From Opitutus sp. (GTDB taxonomy: Bacteria > Verrucomicrobiota > Verrucomicrobiia > Opitutales > Opitutaceae): 64,000 nucleotides of DNA. The notes beneath the pieces were generated by a model. The model saw nothing but the letters and a program-made list of their open reading frames with translations, ran no database searches and was not told the DNA's origin. This document shows, in pieces, positions 33,118-42,339 of the stretch. The position numbers were made by a program, and so were the translations under genes. The stretch spans positions 62,001 through 126,000 of the forward strand of contig PNJQ01000001.1 of assembly GCA_013821985.1 (NCBI GenBank), written 5' to 3'. The first letter of the stretch is position 1. Every line of letters starts with the position of its first letter.

Positions 33118-35964
33118 TCATTCGATGCGGAGATGGGAAACGTAGGACCAGTCCCACGCGTTGCTGTTGTGAGGGCCTGTCGTCACGCGCAGCACGAACT
33201 TTGCCCCGGGTTGATGCGGCGGGAGTGGAACGGTAAAGGTTCGTTCCTGACGGTCGTCCGGATTGCCCAGTGGATTCGAGTGATACTTCCCCAACATATG
33301 CTCGCGACCGCGTGAATCGCGCCAGATCGCTTGGTATTCGACGCCGTCGGTTTTTCCACCGGCGGTGAAGGCGCCGGGCAGGATGCCGGCGCTGAACGTG
33401 ACCTTTGTTTGCTCGGCGGTGAGATTGAAGATCGCCTCACCGGGCGCGAAGAGCAGAAATACGGTTCGTCCGCCGGCGTGACCGGGGCCGCAAATGTCGG
33501 CATCGATGCGCTCGGGGAGAGATTCAAATCCGGGAAACTGCTCAAGCGTATAGGGTCCCCGCGTTGCGTCGATGTCAGTGAAGAAGGCCAGATCCCAAGC
33601 GCCGTTGTTGTCCGGACCGCGACCCACATGGAGGAAAAGTTTTGTCTTCGGTGGAAACGGAGGCAGCGGGAGCTTGACGGTAAACTTCCCTTGGTCTTCG
33701 CCGCGATATGCCGGTGAGAGATTGCGCTGAAAAAGGCGCTGGGGCGGCCGTCCCGGGCGTTCGAGCTCCACCCAGATGTCCACGCCATCGGTGCCGCGAC
33801 TGTAAGTGGAGGGCCACATGCCATAGGAAAAGGTAAAATGATTTTCGTCACCTTCCAGCTCGAAGCCCATGCGGGCCGGGGGGACAAGCACCTGGGCGAC
33901 CATGCGCGTGGTGTCATCTCGCATGGTTGGGGCGATGAACGCATCCACGAGGAACGGATCGAGGCGGCTCACGCGCGAGTTGATCAACCGGACTGGCACA
34001 ATCGGAACTTTTTCCGGTCGCGGCGCGGTGTAGAAGCTCACCGACATTCCTGCCGCATCAAAGCTCCCTGGCGAGTCGGTCTTGAGCACGAACGAATCGA
34101 CCAGCTTGCCCGCCTGACCTTGGAAGAGGTTTTGAAGATCGTGTGTGTCTTCGAGCACCGGACTGAACGGCACCGGCTCCGAAAACATCCCGGGAATCAC
34201 GCGGCGATTGTTCGGAAAACCCAGGCCCGAGCCTTCCAAATCCATCATTACTTGGGGAGGCTTGTAGAGAAAACCGCGCGCTCGTCCGAACAGATTCGGA
34301 GGCAGTGAGAAAGTTGCGAGGAGCATCTCGCGTTCATCCACCTTCGGCACGATGACCGGTTGATTCCATTGAACTGGGTGCGTCACGAGCCACTTGGCCG
34401 GCGCCGGCGATGGGGTGGGCGACTTCGCTTCGAAGAGCGTCAGTCCGGCGCCGGAAACGACCGGCTGATAGTTCTCGATCAACATGCGCAGTGTGCCGGC
34501 GTCGTCCTGCGGCAGGAAGCGGTCGTCAATGGTCTGCAAGTTGACAAGAAAGAGTTCCGGACGTCGTGCGGGATCGCGGAGAAAAGTCTCGTTGCGCTTC
34601 TGCAATTCGCGCGTGAACACGCTGAAGCTGCCTCCTCCGACGGGGCGCGGCTGATAGTTGAACTTGTTGAGAATGAGATAACCCAATTCCCAGCCGAAGA
34701 AATCGATCCGACGTCCGTGGGCGACCTTGTGCAAGTGCGGAATCTGGTAGTAGTCGCGTTGGTCATCCAACTGCGTTTCGAGTTCGGCCTTCGCTTGCAG
34801 CGGAGAAGTGAGTTGCCGCCATGCCGCCGCAAGCCGGCCGGGGAATTGCTGCAAGACCCATGTATTCCGTGCGAGCGGCTGCAAACCATCGGCCCAAAGC
34901 CCCAACCCGATTGCCAGCATGGCGAGAGCCCCGGCCAGGATCCGGGGCCGAAGGGGAATCGGGACGTCGGCTGCCTGTCGGAAAAACATCAGAATCATCG
35001 CCGCCGCGAGGTAGGCATATTGGAAAAAAATCAACACGTGTCCGTCAGCCCGCACAAAGCCGTGCTTCCAGAAAATGAACGTGAAACCGGCGAGCAGAAA
35101 GCCGCCCGCGAGCGCCGCGGGATGATGGCGCCGCGGCCAGAGACAGAGAAAAATGAGCGCGAACAGGGCGACGCTCGTGTAGAGTCCATGGAGGAAAACG
35201 GCGCGCGTTTCCTCAACGCCCATCGCGGCGTTATAACCCGACGATACCTCAAGCATGCCACGAAAGTAGGCCGGAAAATTCAGGGGATTTTGCCCCGCCG
35301 CCAGCAGCAGCGTGATGAGCGTGGCGAGGTAAGTGCCTCCGATCCACGCCAAGCGACGGAAATCCCGCCACAAGAGCGCTTGCATGGCCACTAATCCAAA
35401 GGTCGCGACGCCGAGGCTCGTGTGCGTGCCCTTGAAAAGCGTGAGCAAAGCGATGTAGGCCGAAACTCCGCAGCAAATCAGCAGAGGCTTTCGGCCAGGC
35501 TCGTGATAGTAACGGATCAGACAGAGCCCTGCCAGGAGGATGGCGAAGCTATACGGCACGTCGTTGATGAAGGGCGCCATGATGACGAGCGGCAGTAGCC
35601 AGAACCACCGGAGCCAGGGGAAAGCCACTGATTGGGTGAAAAACCACACAATCAAGGCGCTCAGCACTCCTTTCGTGAGCAATTCTAGCGTCAAGCGCTT
35701 CCAATAAAGGTAGCCGCTGTAGGTCGTGCCGTAGGGCACGAAACCGAGGGGGCCCGTCATCGGCATCACTTCCGAACCGTATTGAAAATGCTTTGCCGTG
35801 AAGAACGAGTAGGATCCGTAGTTGGAGGAGTCCAACCCGACATCCATCACTCTCTCGACCGGGGCGAACAGGAGCACGGTTAAAACCAGCACGGATAGAA
35901 AAGCCGTCACCCACGCCGCCGGGCTCCAACGCGGTTTCGCGGCTGGAACATTGCCGGCGTTCAT
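33118..35964 (-). CDS. Large polytopic membrane protein with C-terminal repeated beta-sandwich domains
   Basis: 948 residues from ATG. About eleven hydrophobic segments lie within residues 10-380; an early loop has GLDSSNYGSYSFFTAKHFQY and YGTTYSGYLYWKRL. The C-terminal half is soluble. It contains at least two copies of a beta-sandwich unit: one with MVAQVLVPPARMGFE, STYSRGTDGVDIWVELER and LFLHVGRGPDNNGAWDLAFF; the next with FAPGEAIFNLTAEQTKVTFS, TDGVEYQAIWRD and LRVTTGPHNSNAWDWSYVSH. The TDGVxxxV and GP-x-N-x-AWD features recall NPCBM-like carbohydrate-binding folds. Similar ends occur in the proteins at 48650-50746 and 50768-52864. Transfer or recognition of surface sugars is an inference from layout. 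Confidence 0.68.
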   Translation of the reverse strand: MNAGNVPAAKPRWSPAAWVTAFLSVLVLTVLLFAPVERVMDVGLDSSNYGSYSFFTAKHFQYGSEVMPMTGPLGFVPYGTTYSGYLYWKRLTLELLTKGVLSALIVWFFTQSVAFPWLRWFWLLPLVIMAPFINDVPYSFAILLAGLCLIRYYHEPGRKPLLICCGVSAYIALLTLFKGTHTSLGVATFGLVAMQALLWRDFRRLAWIGGTYLATLITLLLAAGQNPLNFPAYFRGMLEVSSGYNAAMGVEETRAVFLHGLYTSVALFALIFLCLWPRRHHPAALAGGFLLAGFTFIFWKHGFVRADGHVLIFFQYAYLAAAMILMFFRQAADVPIPLRPRILAGALAMLAIGLGLWADGLQPLARNTWVLQQFPGRLAAAWRQLTSPLQAKAELETQLDDQRDYYQIPHLHKVAHGRRIDFFGWELGYLILNKFNYQPRPVGGGSFSVFTRELQKRNETFLRDPARRPELFLVNLQTIDDRFLPQDDAGTLRMLIENYQPVVSGAGLTLFEAKSPTPSPAPAKWLVTHPVQWNQPVIVPKVDEREMLLATFSLPPNLFGRARGFLYKPPQVMMDLEGSGLGFPNNRRVIPGMFSEPVPFSPVLEDTHDLQNLFQGQAGKLVDSFVLKTDSPGSFDAAGMSVSFYTAPRPEKVPIVPVRLINSRVSRLDPFLVDAFIAPTMRDDTTRMVAQVLVPPARMGFELEGDENHFTFSYGMWPSTYSRGTDGVDIWVELERPGRPPQRLFQRNLSPAYRGEDQGKFTVKLPLPPFPPKTKLFLHVGRGPDNNGAWDLAFFTDIDATRGPYTLEQFPGFESLPERIDADICGPGHAGGRTVFLLFAPGEAIFNLTAEQTKVTFSAGILPGAFTAGGKTDGVEYQAIWRDSRGREHMLGKYHSNPLGNPDDRQERTFTVPLPPHQPGAKFVLRVTTGPHNSNAWDWSYVSHLRIE

Positions 35965-36140
35965 GGGGCGATCTCTCCGGCTACGCCCGACCTTGAGCGA
36001 TCCTCAGCACGGGGGATTGCTCCCGTTCCCGCCTCCTTGGTTCGAGTAGAGTTCCGTCCGCACATGTTAGTAGAATTTGCCCAAAACCTTCCGGCCGAGC
36101 CTGGGCTTCGCAATCGAAATTTGCGCCCGAACAGTGGCCT

Positions 36141-39100
36141 TCATTTCTCGGGATGCGCGAGCCATGCCTCGCGCGCGAGGTTCACGTGGCGAGGAAGAAT
36201 TTCCCGCGCATCGTGGAAGCGACGGATTTTTGAATAGGCCGTCGGCGCTAATGATTTTCCGCTCCGCTCCTTGGCAAGGCACGTGAGCATCAGGCGGGAG
36301 AGAGCTTCCGCGTCGCCCGGAGGGAAAAGGTAGCCATCCTGACGCTGTCCGATGAGTTCGCTAATGCCGTGCACATCCGTAGAGACAATCGGAACGCGAA
36401 AAGCCATCGCTTCCATCACCACCCGGGGAAAAGATTCTTCGTAACTGGTGCAGACGAACAGGTCCGAGGCGGCAAAATAGTCGAAGACCTCACGGGTTTC
36501 CGCGACCAGGCTGACATTGGTCAATTGCAACCGGGCCAGGTCGCGCCGGAGGAGATCGAGGTAAATACCTTCCCTCGCTCCCACCAGCAGGAAACGCACC
36601 GGGTGGCCCGGGTGCTGCCCGCGATTGAACTGCTCGATTGCTCGGATGAAGTCGTGTTGTCCCTTCCGCTCACAGACGGTCCCGATATTCGCGATCACCG
36701 TCTCATCCTCGCGCAGCCCGAGCCGACGCCGCACTTCCGTGCGTGGGTTTTGTTCCCGGTATTTCTCAATCGCGTCCGCATCAATCCAGCTCGGCACCTC
36801 GCGGAAGTTGCCCCGGTCGTCATCCGCATAATAGTCCCGCGTGGCGCGGCACAGGAAAAGCGCTCGCGTAGCGCTTCGGAGTGCGTCGTGAACGTGGCGG
36901 TGCAACGCGAGTGCCAGCCGAGGTTCGAATTGCCGGAAGACCGACGCGCTTTCGTGGATGTAGAGCAGCGATGCCCGTCCGGCTTCCCGGGCGAGCAACA
37001 CGCTCCAGAAACTCAGCAACGTATTGCCGACCACTAAATCGACGGCGGTCCAGTCGATGCGTTGCCCGAGTTCTCGAAGATTCTGTTGGAATGCAGTTTC
37101 ATCCGCTGCCGCGAAGAGCGCTTGGGTGCCCTCCACCTGCACCGTGGCGCCTAGCGCAAGAAACGATTCGCGGAGCGGCCCATTCTGGCTGGCGAGCACA
37201 GCCACGCGGAACCCTGGTTGGCGCGCGAGGTGGGCGGCGTATTCGAGGAGGAAAAGCGGCGCGCCTTCGAGGTTGAGATTATGTGTGACGAGAAGCACCC
37301 GCAGGGCCGGCGCACGGGCCGCGCGGGATCCACTCTCCGGCCGACAGCGCACCGCGCTTTTTTCGAGCCGCCAGTGCCGGCTGAAGAATGGGTCGCTGTA
37401 TCCCCGATAGCGGCGCAGCCACGCGATGTGCTCGGCGTCGTCGAAAGTCACCCCCCGCGTGGCGCTGCCCCAATGCATGAGTTTCGCCTGCGGTGTGTAG
37501 AGCACGCGTTTTCCCGCGGCGCGCACCTGCAGGCAATAATCCACATCGTTATAGGCGACGGCGAAATCGCCTTCATCAAACCCGTTCAATTCGCGATACA
37601 GCGCGGTGCGCGTCAACAGGCAAGCGCCGGTCACGGCTGAAACCTCACGGGCGGCCGCATGCCAAGCCAGAGCGACATCGCCCTCGTTCTGTTTCGCCCA
37701 CGGCGTGTCGGCCAGTCCGCCGTGCGGTCCGATCACGATGCCCGTGTGATTAAGCGACCGGTCCGGATAAACGAGCTTGGCGCCAACTACACCGATGTCC
37801 GGTTGGGCAAACCATCCAACCATTTCCTCGAGCCACCCGGGCTCGAGGGCGTTGACGTCGTTATTCAGATGCAGGACGAGCGGCGTATCGATGTAGGGCA
37901 GTGCCGCATTGACGAGCCGCGAATAGTTAAAAGGCGCGTGCGGATCGTCGAGCCGCACCACGCGGCAACGCAGGTCGCTCCGCTCCTGGATGCGCTCAAG
38001 GTAACGCCGTGCGTCCACATCGCGCGAGTGATCGTCAACGATTACGAGCTTCACGTATCGCCAGTCCACGGTCTCCTCGAGTTGCTCGATGCATTCCTGG
38101 AGTAAATGCAGGCGGTCGCGCGTGGGGATGACGATCGTGACGGGAGACTTGGCCAGTCCGTCGGCGTCCCAGCGCAACTGGTGAAAACGCGTGCGACGGA
38201 AGTGTCCGGCTTCCGGCAGGAAAGGCGCCGCCGCCCAACCGCGCCGGCGCATTGTTTCGGCCAACGCCGCCCGCCCCTGCTCGTAGGCTCGATGGGAAAG
38301 CTCCAGTTCGCGCGGCATCGATGCGGAAGCATGATAGCAGACCAGTGGCACGTGAGCGACCCGACTGCCCGGCAAGTCGTCGCCCAACCGCAGCAACAGG
38401 TCATACCAACTCACCGCATCGAACGCAGGTCTCAATCCGCCGAGCGAAACAAATTTTTCCCGACGGATCAGGGCGAGTAGCCCGGGGAACAGGCCCGAAA
38501 GAGCCAAGGCTGGACTCCAGTCGGGTTTGAAATCGGGCGACGAACGCTGTCCGGTGTCATCCATCCGGTCCTCATCCGTGTAAACAAGCTCGAGGTGCGG
38601 CTCCTCGGCAATCCGCTCGGCAATCTCGAGCAAGGCGTCGTGCGACAGCCGCGCATCACCCGGTAGGAGCATGATCCAAGTGGCATCGGATTGTTCTGCC
38701 GCCGCGTTGAGCGAAGCCACCACGTCTATTCCGGATGCGTGATGATGCGCGCAGCGCCGTTCGCCACTGGTGAGTGCCACCGGTCCCACGAACCGAGCCT
38801 TCCAATTTGGATAGATCTGCGCGGTGAGGGACGCGGCGAGGCGGGCAACTTTCGCCGGATCGCAATCCTGCGTATCAACGAGGACGCAGAACGTGGGACC
38901 GCGAAATTTCAGCCGCTCAGCCTTGGCGAGCAGAATTTTTGACAGGCGCGGTGAAATCCCGTTGGTGCGGCGCCAGGTCTCGTATTCATCCGGCTGACGT
39001 TCCGCTGCCGCAGCCTCCTCCGGCGCGGTGCGGCGATAGAGCGCCCAAGCGGAACGCACGGCGGCCCATTGTTCCGCGACCGTCCCGTCGATCGATACGC

Positions 39101-40025
39101 CGAGGCGGCGAGTCGCGCGGCGTAAGGCCAGTGCGCAGCGGACGAACTCGCTCCGGGAAAACTCCGGCAGCGGACGCTCCCAGACAAAGGCAGAACGCGG
39201 GTGGAATCGCCGCGCGAAGACAAGGTGTCGCGTGCCGTCCTCAAGTTCCGCAAACATTCGGAGATTCACCGGGCCTGGCGCGGTCTCGTCGATGTCGAGC
39301 ATCCCGAAAAACTGCGAGTGCGCCGCGTGGGGGTGCTGCGGAAACAGTTGTGCCGCTTCGGGGCGCGGACGGTCGCCGTAGAGCAATTCGTTTTCGATGT
39401 CGGGTCGCGTGCTGGCGATCAGGCGCACAATCCGCTGCTCCAGATGGATGATCCAGCCCTCGGCGCGCACCTTGCCATATTGGGTGCCACCAATGAATTC
39501 GGGGCGCTCCAGCGCGCCGAAAAACGGCGGGTTGGGCAGCGTGTTCAGCGGGATCGCCGAGCTTTCGCGCACAAGCGCGTGGGCGAGCGCGTCGATGTTT
39601 GCTGCGGGGCTGGCGCGACGCGTCTGAAGCAGGCGGTGCAGGTGCTCTGGCACCAAGGCCGGCACATATTCCCCCCGTGCGGCTGGGCCCTGCTTGACCT
39701 TGATCGGGGTGCGCCAGATTTCGACCCAACGGTGGCCCGCATCGAGCAGCTCGATTCGTAGTTCGCGTGCACGCCGCGGTGGTTGCACCCGCAGTAAAAA
39801 ACCCGCGTGCGGCAGTCCGACCCTCCCGCGATGTTGCTGCTCAACTTCCGGGCGAGGCATGCCGAGGATGCCGAGGTGAGGCACGCCGTCGATGACCGCG
39901 CGAATGTCGGAGAACTTCGCCGCGCGCTTCGAAAGAAACCAGCCGGAGATCCACACGGGCTCGCCGTCAAAGGTCCAGCGCGCCGGCTGCTCAATGTCGA
40001 AGAGATAGGCGTCGTTTTCGTTCAC
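36141..40025 (-). CDS. Giant multi-domain glycosyltransferase (beta modules - degenerate GT2 - GT2 - GT4)
   Basis: The frame opens further up, but the N-terminal part before 40025 is arginine/proline-rich; I use the GTG ending at 40025 (1294 residues), 70 bases after the upstream stop. Residues 5-110 and about 160-280 are beta modules (WISGWFLSKR, IRAVIDG, ELRIELLDAGHRWVEIWR; then VRAEGWIIH and NLRMFAELEDG). Residues 377-600 have a GT2 outline that lacks the DD and DxD motifs (LLPGDARLSHDALLEIA where a metal site should be). Residues 626-870 are an intact GT2 (VIVDDHSRD, LHLNNDVNALEPGW). Residues 907-1294 are a GT4 (LLVTHNLNLEGAP, VCERKGQHDF, YEESFPRVVMEAMAF). It may add two or more sugars in one chain. 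Confidence 0.87.
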   Translation of the reverse strand: MNENDAYLFDIEQPARWTFDGEPVWISGWFLSKRAAKFSDIRAVIDGVPHLGILGMPRPEVEQQHRGRVGLPHAGFLLRVQPPRRARELRIELLDAGHRWVEIWRTPIKVKQGPAARGEYVPALVPEHLHRLLQTRRASPAANIDALAHALVRESSAIPLNTLPNPPFFGALERPEFIGGTQYGKVRAEGWIIHLEQRIVRLIASTRPDIENELLYGDRPRPEAAQLFPQHPHAAHSQFFGMLDIDETAPGPVNLRMFAELEDGTRHLVFARRFHPRSAFVWERPLPEFSRSEFVRCALALRRATRRLGVSIDGTVAEQWAAVRSAWALYRRTAPEEAAAAERQPDEYETWRRTNGISPRLSKILLAKAERLKFRGPTFCVLVDTQDCDPAKVARLAASLTAQIYPNWKARFVGPVALTSGERRCAHHHASGIDVVASLNAAAEQSDATWIMLLPGDARLSHDALLEIAERIAEEPHLELVYTDEDRMDDTGQRSSPDFKPDWSPALALSGLFPGLLALIRREKFVSLGGLRPAFDAVSWYDLLLRLGDDLPGSRVAHVPLVCYHASASMPRELELSHRAYEQGRAALAETMRRRGWAAAPFLPEAGHFRRTRFHQLRWDADGLAKSPVTIVIPTRDRLHLLQECIEQLEETVDWRYVKLVIVDDHSRDVDARRYLERIQERSDLRCRVVRLDDPHAPFNYSRLVNAALPYIDTPLVLHLNNDVNALEPGWLEEMVGWFAQPDIGVVGAKLVYPDRSLNHTGIVIGPHGGLADTPWAKQNEGDVALAWHAAAREVSAVTGACLLTRTALYRELNGFDEGDFAVAYNDVDYCLQVRAAGKRVLYTPQAKLMHWGSATRGVTFDDAEHIAWLRRYRGYSDPFFSRHWRLEKSAVRCRPESGSRAARAPALRVLLVTHNLNLEGAPLFLLEYAAHLARQPGFRVAVLASQNGPLRESFLALGATVQVEGTQALFAAADETAFQQNLRELGQRIDWTAVDLVVGNTLLSFWSVLLAREAGRASLLYIHESASVFRQFEPRLALALHRHVHDALRSATRALFLCRATRDYYADDDRGNFREVPSWIDADAIEKYREQNPRTEVRRRLGLREDETVIANIGTVCERKGQHDFIRAIEQFNRGQHPGHPVRFLLVGAREGIYLDLLRRDLARLQLTNVSLVAETREVFDYFAASDLFVCTSYEESFPRVVMEAMAFRVPIVSTDVHGISELIGQRQDGYLFPPGDAEALSRLMLTCLAKERSGKSLAPTAYSKIRRFHDAREILPRHVNLAREAWLAHPEK

Positions 40026-40095
40026 GTTTCCCAACCATGAAGGCGGCGGGCGGCGGGGAGCGCAAGTCCGCGGGCGCCCGACGCATGCCGCCGGC

Positions 40096-42339
40096 TCATT
40101 TGGCTGCGATCGACGAGCGGGCGAGCGCGAGATGGAGCGGGAGTGACGCGTCCTGGTGATACTTCCGCAGGACGGTGGCCCGCGCCCGCTCCGGCCGCGA
40201 GCGGTCGCCGCTAAAATGCGCAGCAAGGGCGGCCTTCAGAGCTTCGGCCAGCCGGTAGCGGTCGCCCGGTGGGGTGAGCCAGGCTTCCTCCTCGCCGAGC
40301 ATCTCTGCGATGCCGTCAACGTTGGTTGAAACGATTGGCAGGCGGAACGCCGCCGATTCGAGCAGGACGCGCGGGAAGGATTCCTCAAAACTGGTGCACA
40401 CAAAAATATCGGCGAGTCGGTAGAAATCGAAAATCTCGCCCGTTTCCGGTTCGAACAATACCTGCTCCGCCAGTCCGAGGCGGGCGACTTCCTCGCGCAG
40501 CATTTCCAGATAAACGCCGGGGCGCGCGCCGACGATGAGGAAGCGGATCTTCCGACCGGGATAGGTGACGCGCAGTTCGTCCTTCAGCAAGTCGGCAGCC
40601 TGGATGAACACATGCTGTCCCTTGCGCTCGCAGAGCGAACCGATGTTCACCAGCAGCACAGCGTCGGGCTCCAGCCCGTGTTTTCGGCGCAGCGTCGCGC
40701 TATCGGACGTGGCGACAAATTCGTCCACTCGCGCCACGTCGATCCAACTCGGCAGCAACACGCCGCGGCCGGTGCGTTCGACTCCCGCGTGCGCGGTCTG
40801 CGTCGCCGCGGCCGTAAAGACCACGTGCCGGGCTTGAACGAATGCCTTCTCGACCATGGAAAGCAGGGCGGCAGGCAACGTCGGCGCGAAAAACTTCCGC
40901 ACCGTCGAACTCTCGTGCACGTAAAGCAGCGCGGGCTTGCCGGCGCGGTGCGCCGCCAGGACGGCCCAGAAAGCGACCATCGTGTTGCCGATCACGAGGT
41001 CGGTTTGGTCCCACGGGAGCGCCCGCGTGGCGGTGACGAGTTGCCGCTCGAATTCTTCCTCGGAGGGCGCACCCAGCGCAGACCGGACGTCGATAATCTC
41101 CACCGGCAGCCCCTCCTTTGCGAAAGCTGCCCGCAGGGGGCCTTCCTGTGGTGAAACGATTCGCACCGTGGCTCCCGGAATTGAGGAGAGGTAGCGGGCG
41201 AGTTCAAAAATGAACCAAGGTGCGCCTTCGTAGTTGAGGTTGTGAGTGACCACGAGCACGCGGAGTGGACCCGAGCGGGAGGGCTCCACCGTCGCGACTG
41301 CGGCTTCGGGCCGAGCGCCGACCCGCGCAGGTGCGTTGGCGGCGTAGGTTGTCCAGGCGAGTTTCAGGGCTTCGCGCACCGCCGCCACGGTCGATGCGGG
41401 AAGCCGATGTCGCCGCGCCGAGCGCCACAAGGCCCACGCGGCGCGAGCGAATGTGACGCGCGATAAAAACGGCAGGCGTGGCTCACGGCCGGCGATCACG
41501 CGGGGCACGAACCGCTGAGCGAACGCCAAGTGCTTTTCGCCATTTTCCAGTTCCGCAAAAACCTTGAGCAGCGCGGGAGGGCGGGCAACGGCAGGCAGGT
41601 CAACCAGACCAAGAAAGGCTGCCGCATCGCGGCCAGGCAGGTTGGCAAAATGGGCTCCTACGTCGTTGCGCTTCAGGCCGTGAAGCAGCGACACTTCAAG
41701 TTGCGGATCGATCATGGCCGTGATTCGCGTAATGCGTTGGTCCCGATGGGCGAGCCAGCCCGTGACGGAAATACGGCCGTAACGCACCCAACCCGCGCCG
41801 CGCGGCTCCTCGAGGGCGCCGTAGAATGGCGGATTTGGAAGGGAATTCAGCGGCTCGGCGAGGGCCGCCGACACGCCGTCATCAGCCAACGTTTCCCACG
41901 GTGCGGCCGGTTCAGCGACGTGCCGCCGCAGCACGCCGTCGATCTGACTGCCGATCACGGTGGCAACCGAAGGTGGCGTGGTAAGCACGGCCGTCGCGTC
42001 GGGAGCGGCAGAGATTTCAGTCCGGAAAATCTCGTGCCATACACCGGACTCGTCACGCACCTCGAGGCGGAAGATCCGGGCGTCGGGCTGCGGCGCGAGC
42101 AGGAGCGAGAAGCCCAGATATGGAGGCCCGGCGCGTCCAAACAACTGCGCTTCAAGGGCGGGTTTCGGCAAGCCGTGAATCGCAAGAAAGGCGCGCGAGT
42201 TGATCCAGCCCCGAACATCCGTCGCCGTCCGGCCGTGGGGCGACCACAGCCAGCCCGCCACCCAGGAATGACCGGCCGGAAATGTCCATCCTGCCGGGTG
42301 AACTTCGAGATCGAACTGCCAGTCGCCACGCTCCGTCAT
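40096..42339 (-). CDS. GT4 glycosyltransferase with two N-terminal beta modules
   Basis: 747 residues; the ATG overlaps the upstream stop (ATGA). Module 1 spans about 1-110 (HSWVAGWLWSPHGRTATDVR, GVWHEIFRTEI). Module 2 spans about 175-280 (LNSLPNPPFYGALEEP, RISVTGWLAHRDQRITRI, LKVFAELENGEKHLAFA). The GT-B transferase covers about 365-747: VLVVTHNLNYEGAPWFIFEL, DLVIGNTMVAFWAVLA, LLYVHESSTVRKFF, NIGSLCERKGQHVFI, FLIVGARPGVYLEML and the EX7E motif in FEESFPRVLLESAAF. It is the short paralogue of its neighbours at 36141 and 44573, without GT2 domains. A retaining transferase acting on a lipid-linked glycan is likely; the sugar is unknown. Confidence 0.88.
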   Translation of the reverse strand: MTERGDWQFDLEVHPAGWTFPAGHSWVAGWLWSPHGRTATDVRGWINSRAFLAIHGLPKPALEAQLFGRAGPPYLGFSLLLAPQPDARIFRLEVRDESGVWHEIFRTEISAAPDATAVLTTPPSVATVIGSQIDGVLRRHVAEPAAPWETLADDGVSAALAEPLNSLPNPPFYGALEEPRGAGWVRYGRISVTGWLAHRDQRITRITAMIDPQLEVSLLHGLKRNDVGAHFANLPGRDAAAFLGLVDLPAVARPPALLKVFAELENGEKHLAFAQRFVPRVIAGREPRLPFLSRVTFARAAWALWRSARRHRLPASTVAAVREALKLAWTTYAANAPARVGARPEAAVATVEPSRSGPLRVLVVTHNLNYEGAPWFIFELARYLSSIPGATVRIVSPQEGPLRAAFAKEGLPVEIIDVRSALGAPSEEEFERQLVTATRALPWDQTDLVIGNTMVAFWAVLAAHRAGKPALLYVHESSTVRKFFAPTLPAALLSMVEKAFVQARHVVFTAAATQTAHAGVERTGRGVLLPSWIDVARVDEFVATSDSATLRRKHGLEPDAVLLVNIGSLCERKGQHVFIQAADLLKDELRVTYPGRKIRFLIVGARPGVYLEMLREEVARLGLAEQVLFEPETGEIFDFYRLADIFVCTSFEESFPRVLLESAAFRLPIVSTNVDGIAEMLGEEEAWLTPPGDRYRLAEALKAALAAHFSGDRSRPERARATVLRKYHQDASLPLHLALARSSIAAK

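Noticed and set aside
28770..33145. Long plus-strand open frames (462 and 546 codons) across the epimerase/GT2/methyltransferase/radical SAM module
   Set aside because: Both are antisense to genes with intact catalytic motifs and have the composition of complementary-strand shadows.
40026..40226. A 67-residue longer N-terminus for the giant GT at 36141
   Set aside because: It overlaps the end of the 40096 gene on the same strand and is Arg/Pro-rich, unlike the beta module that starts right after the GTG at 40025.
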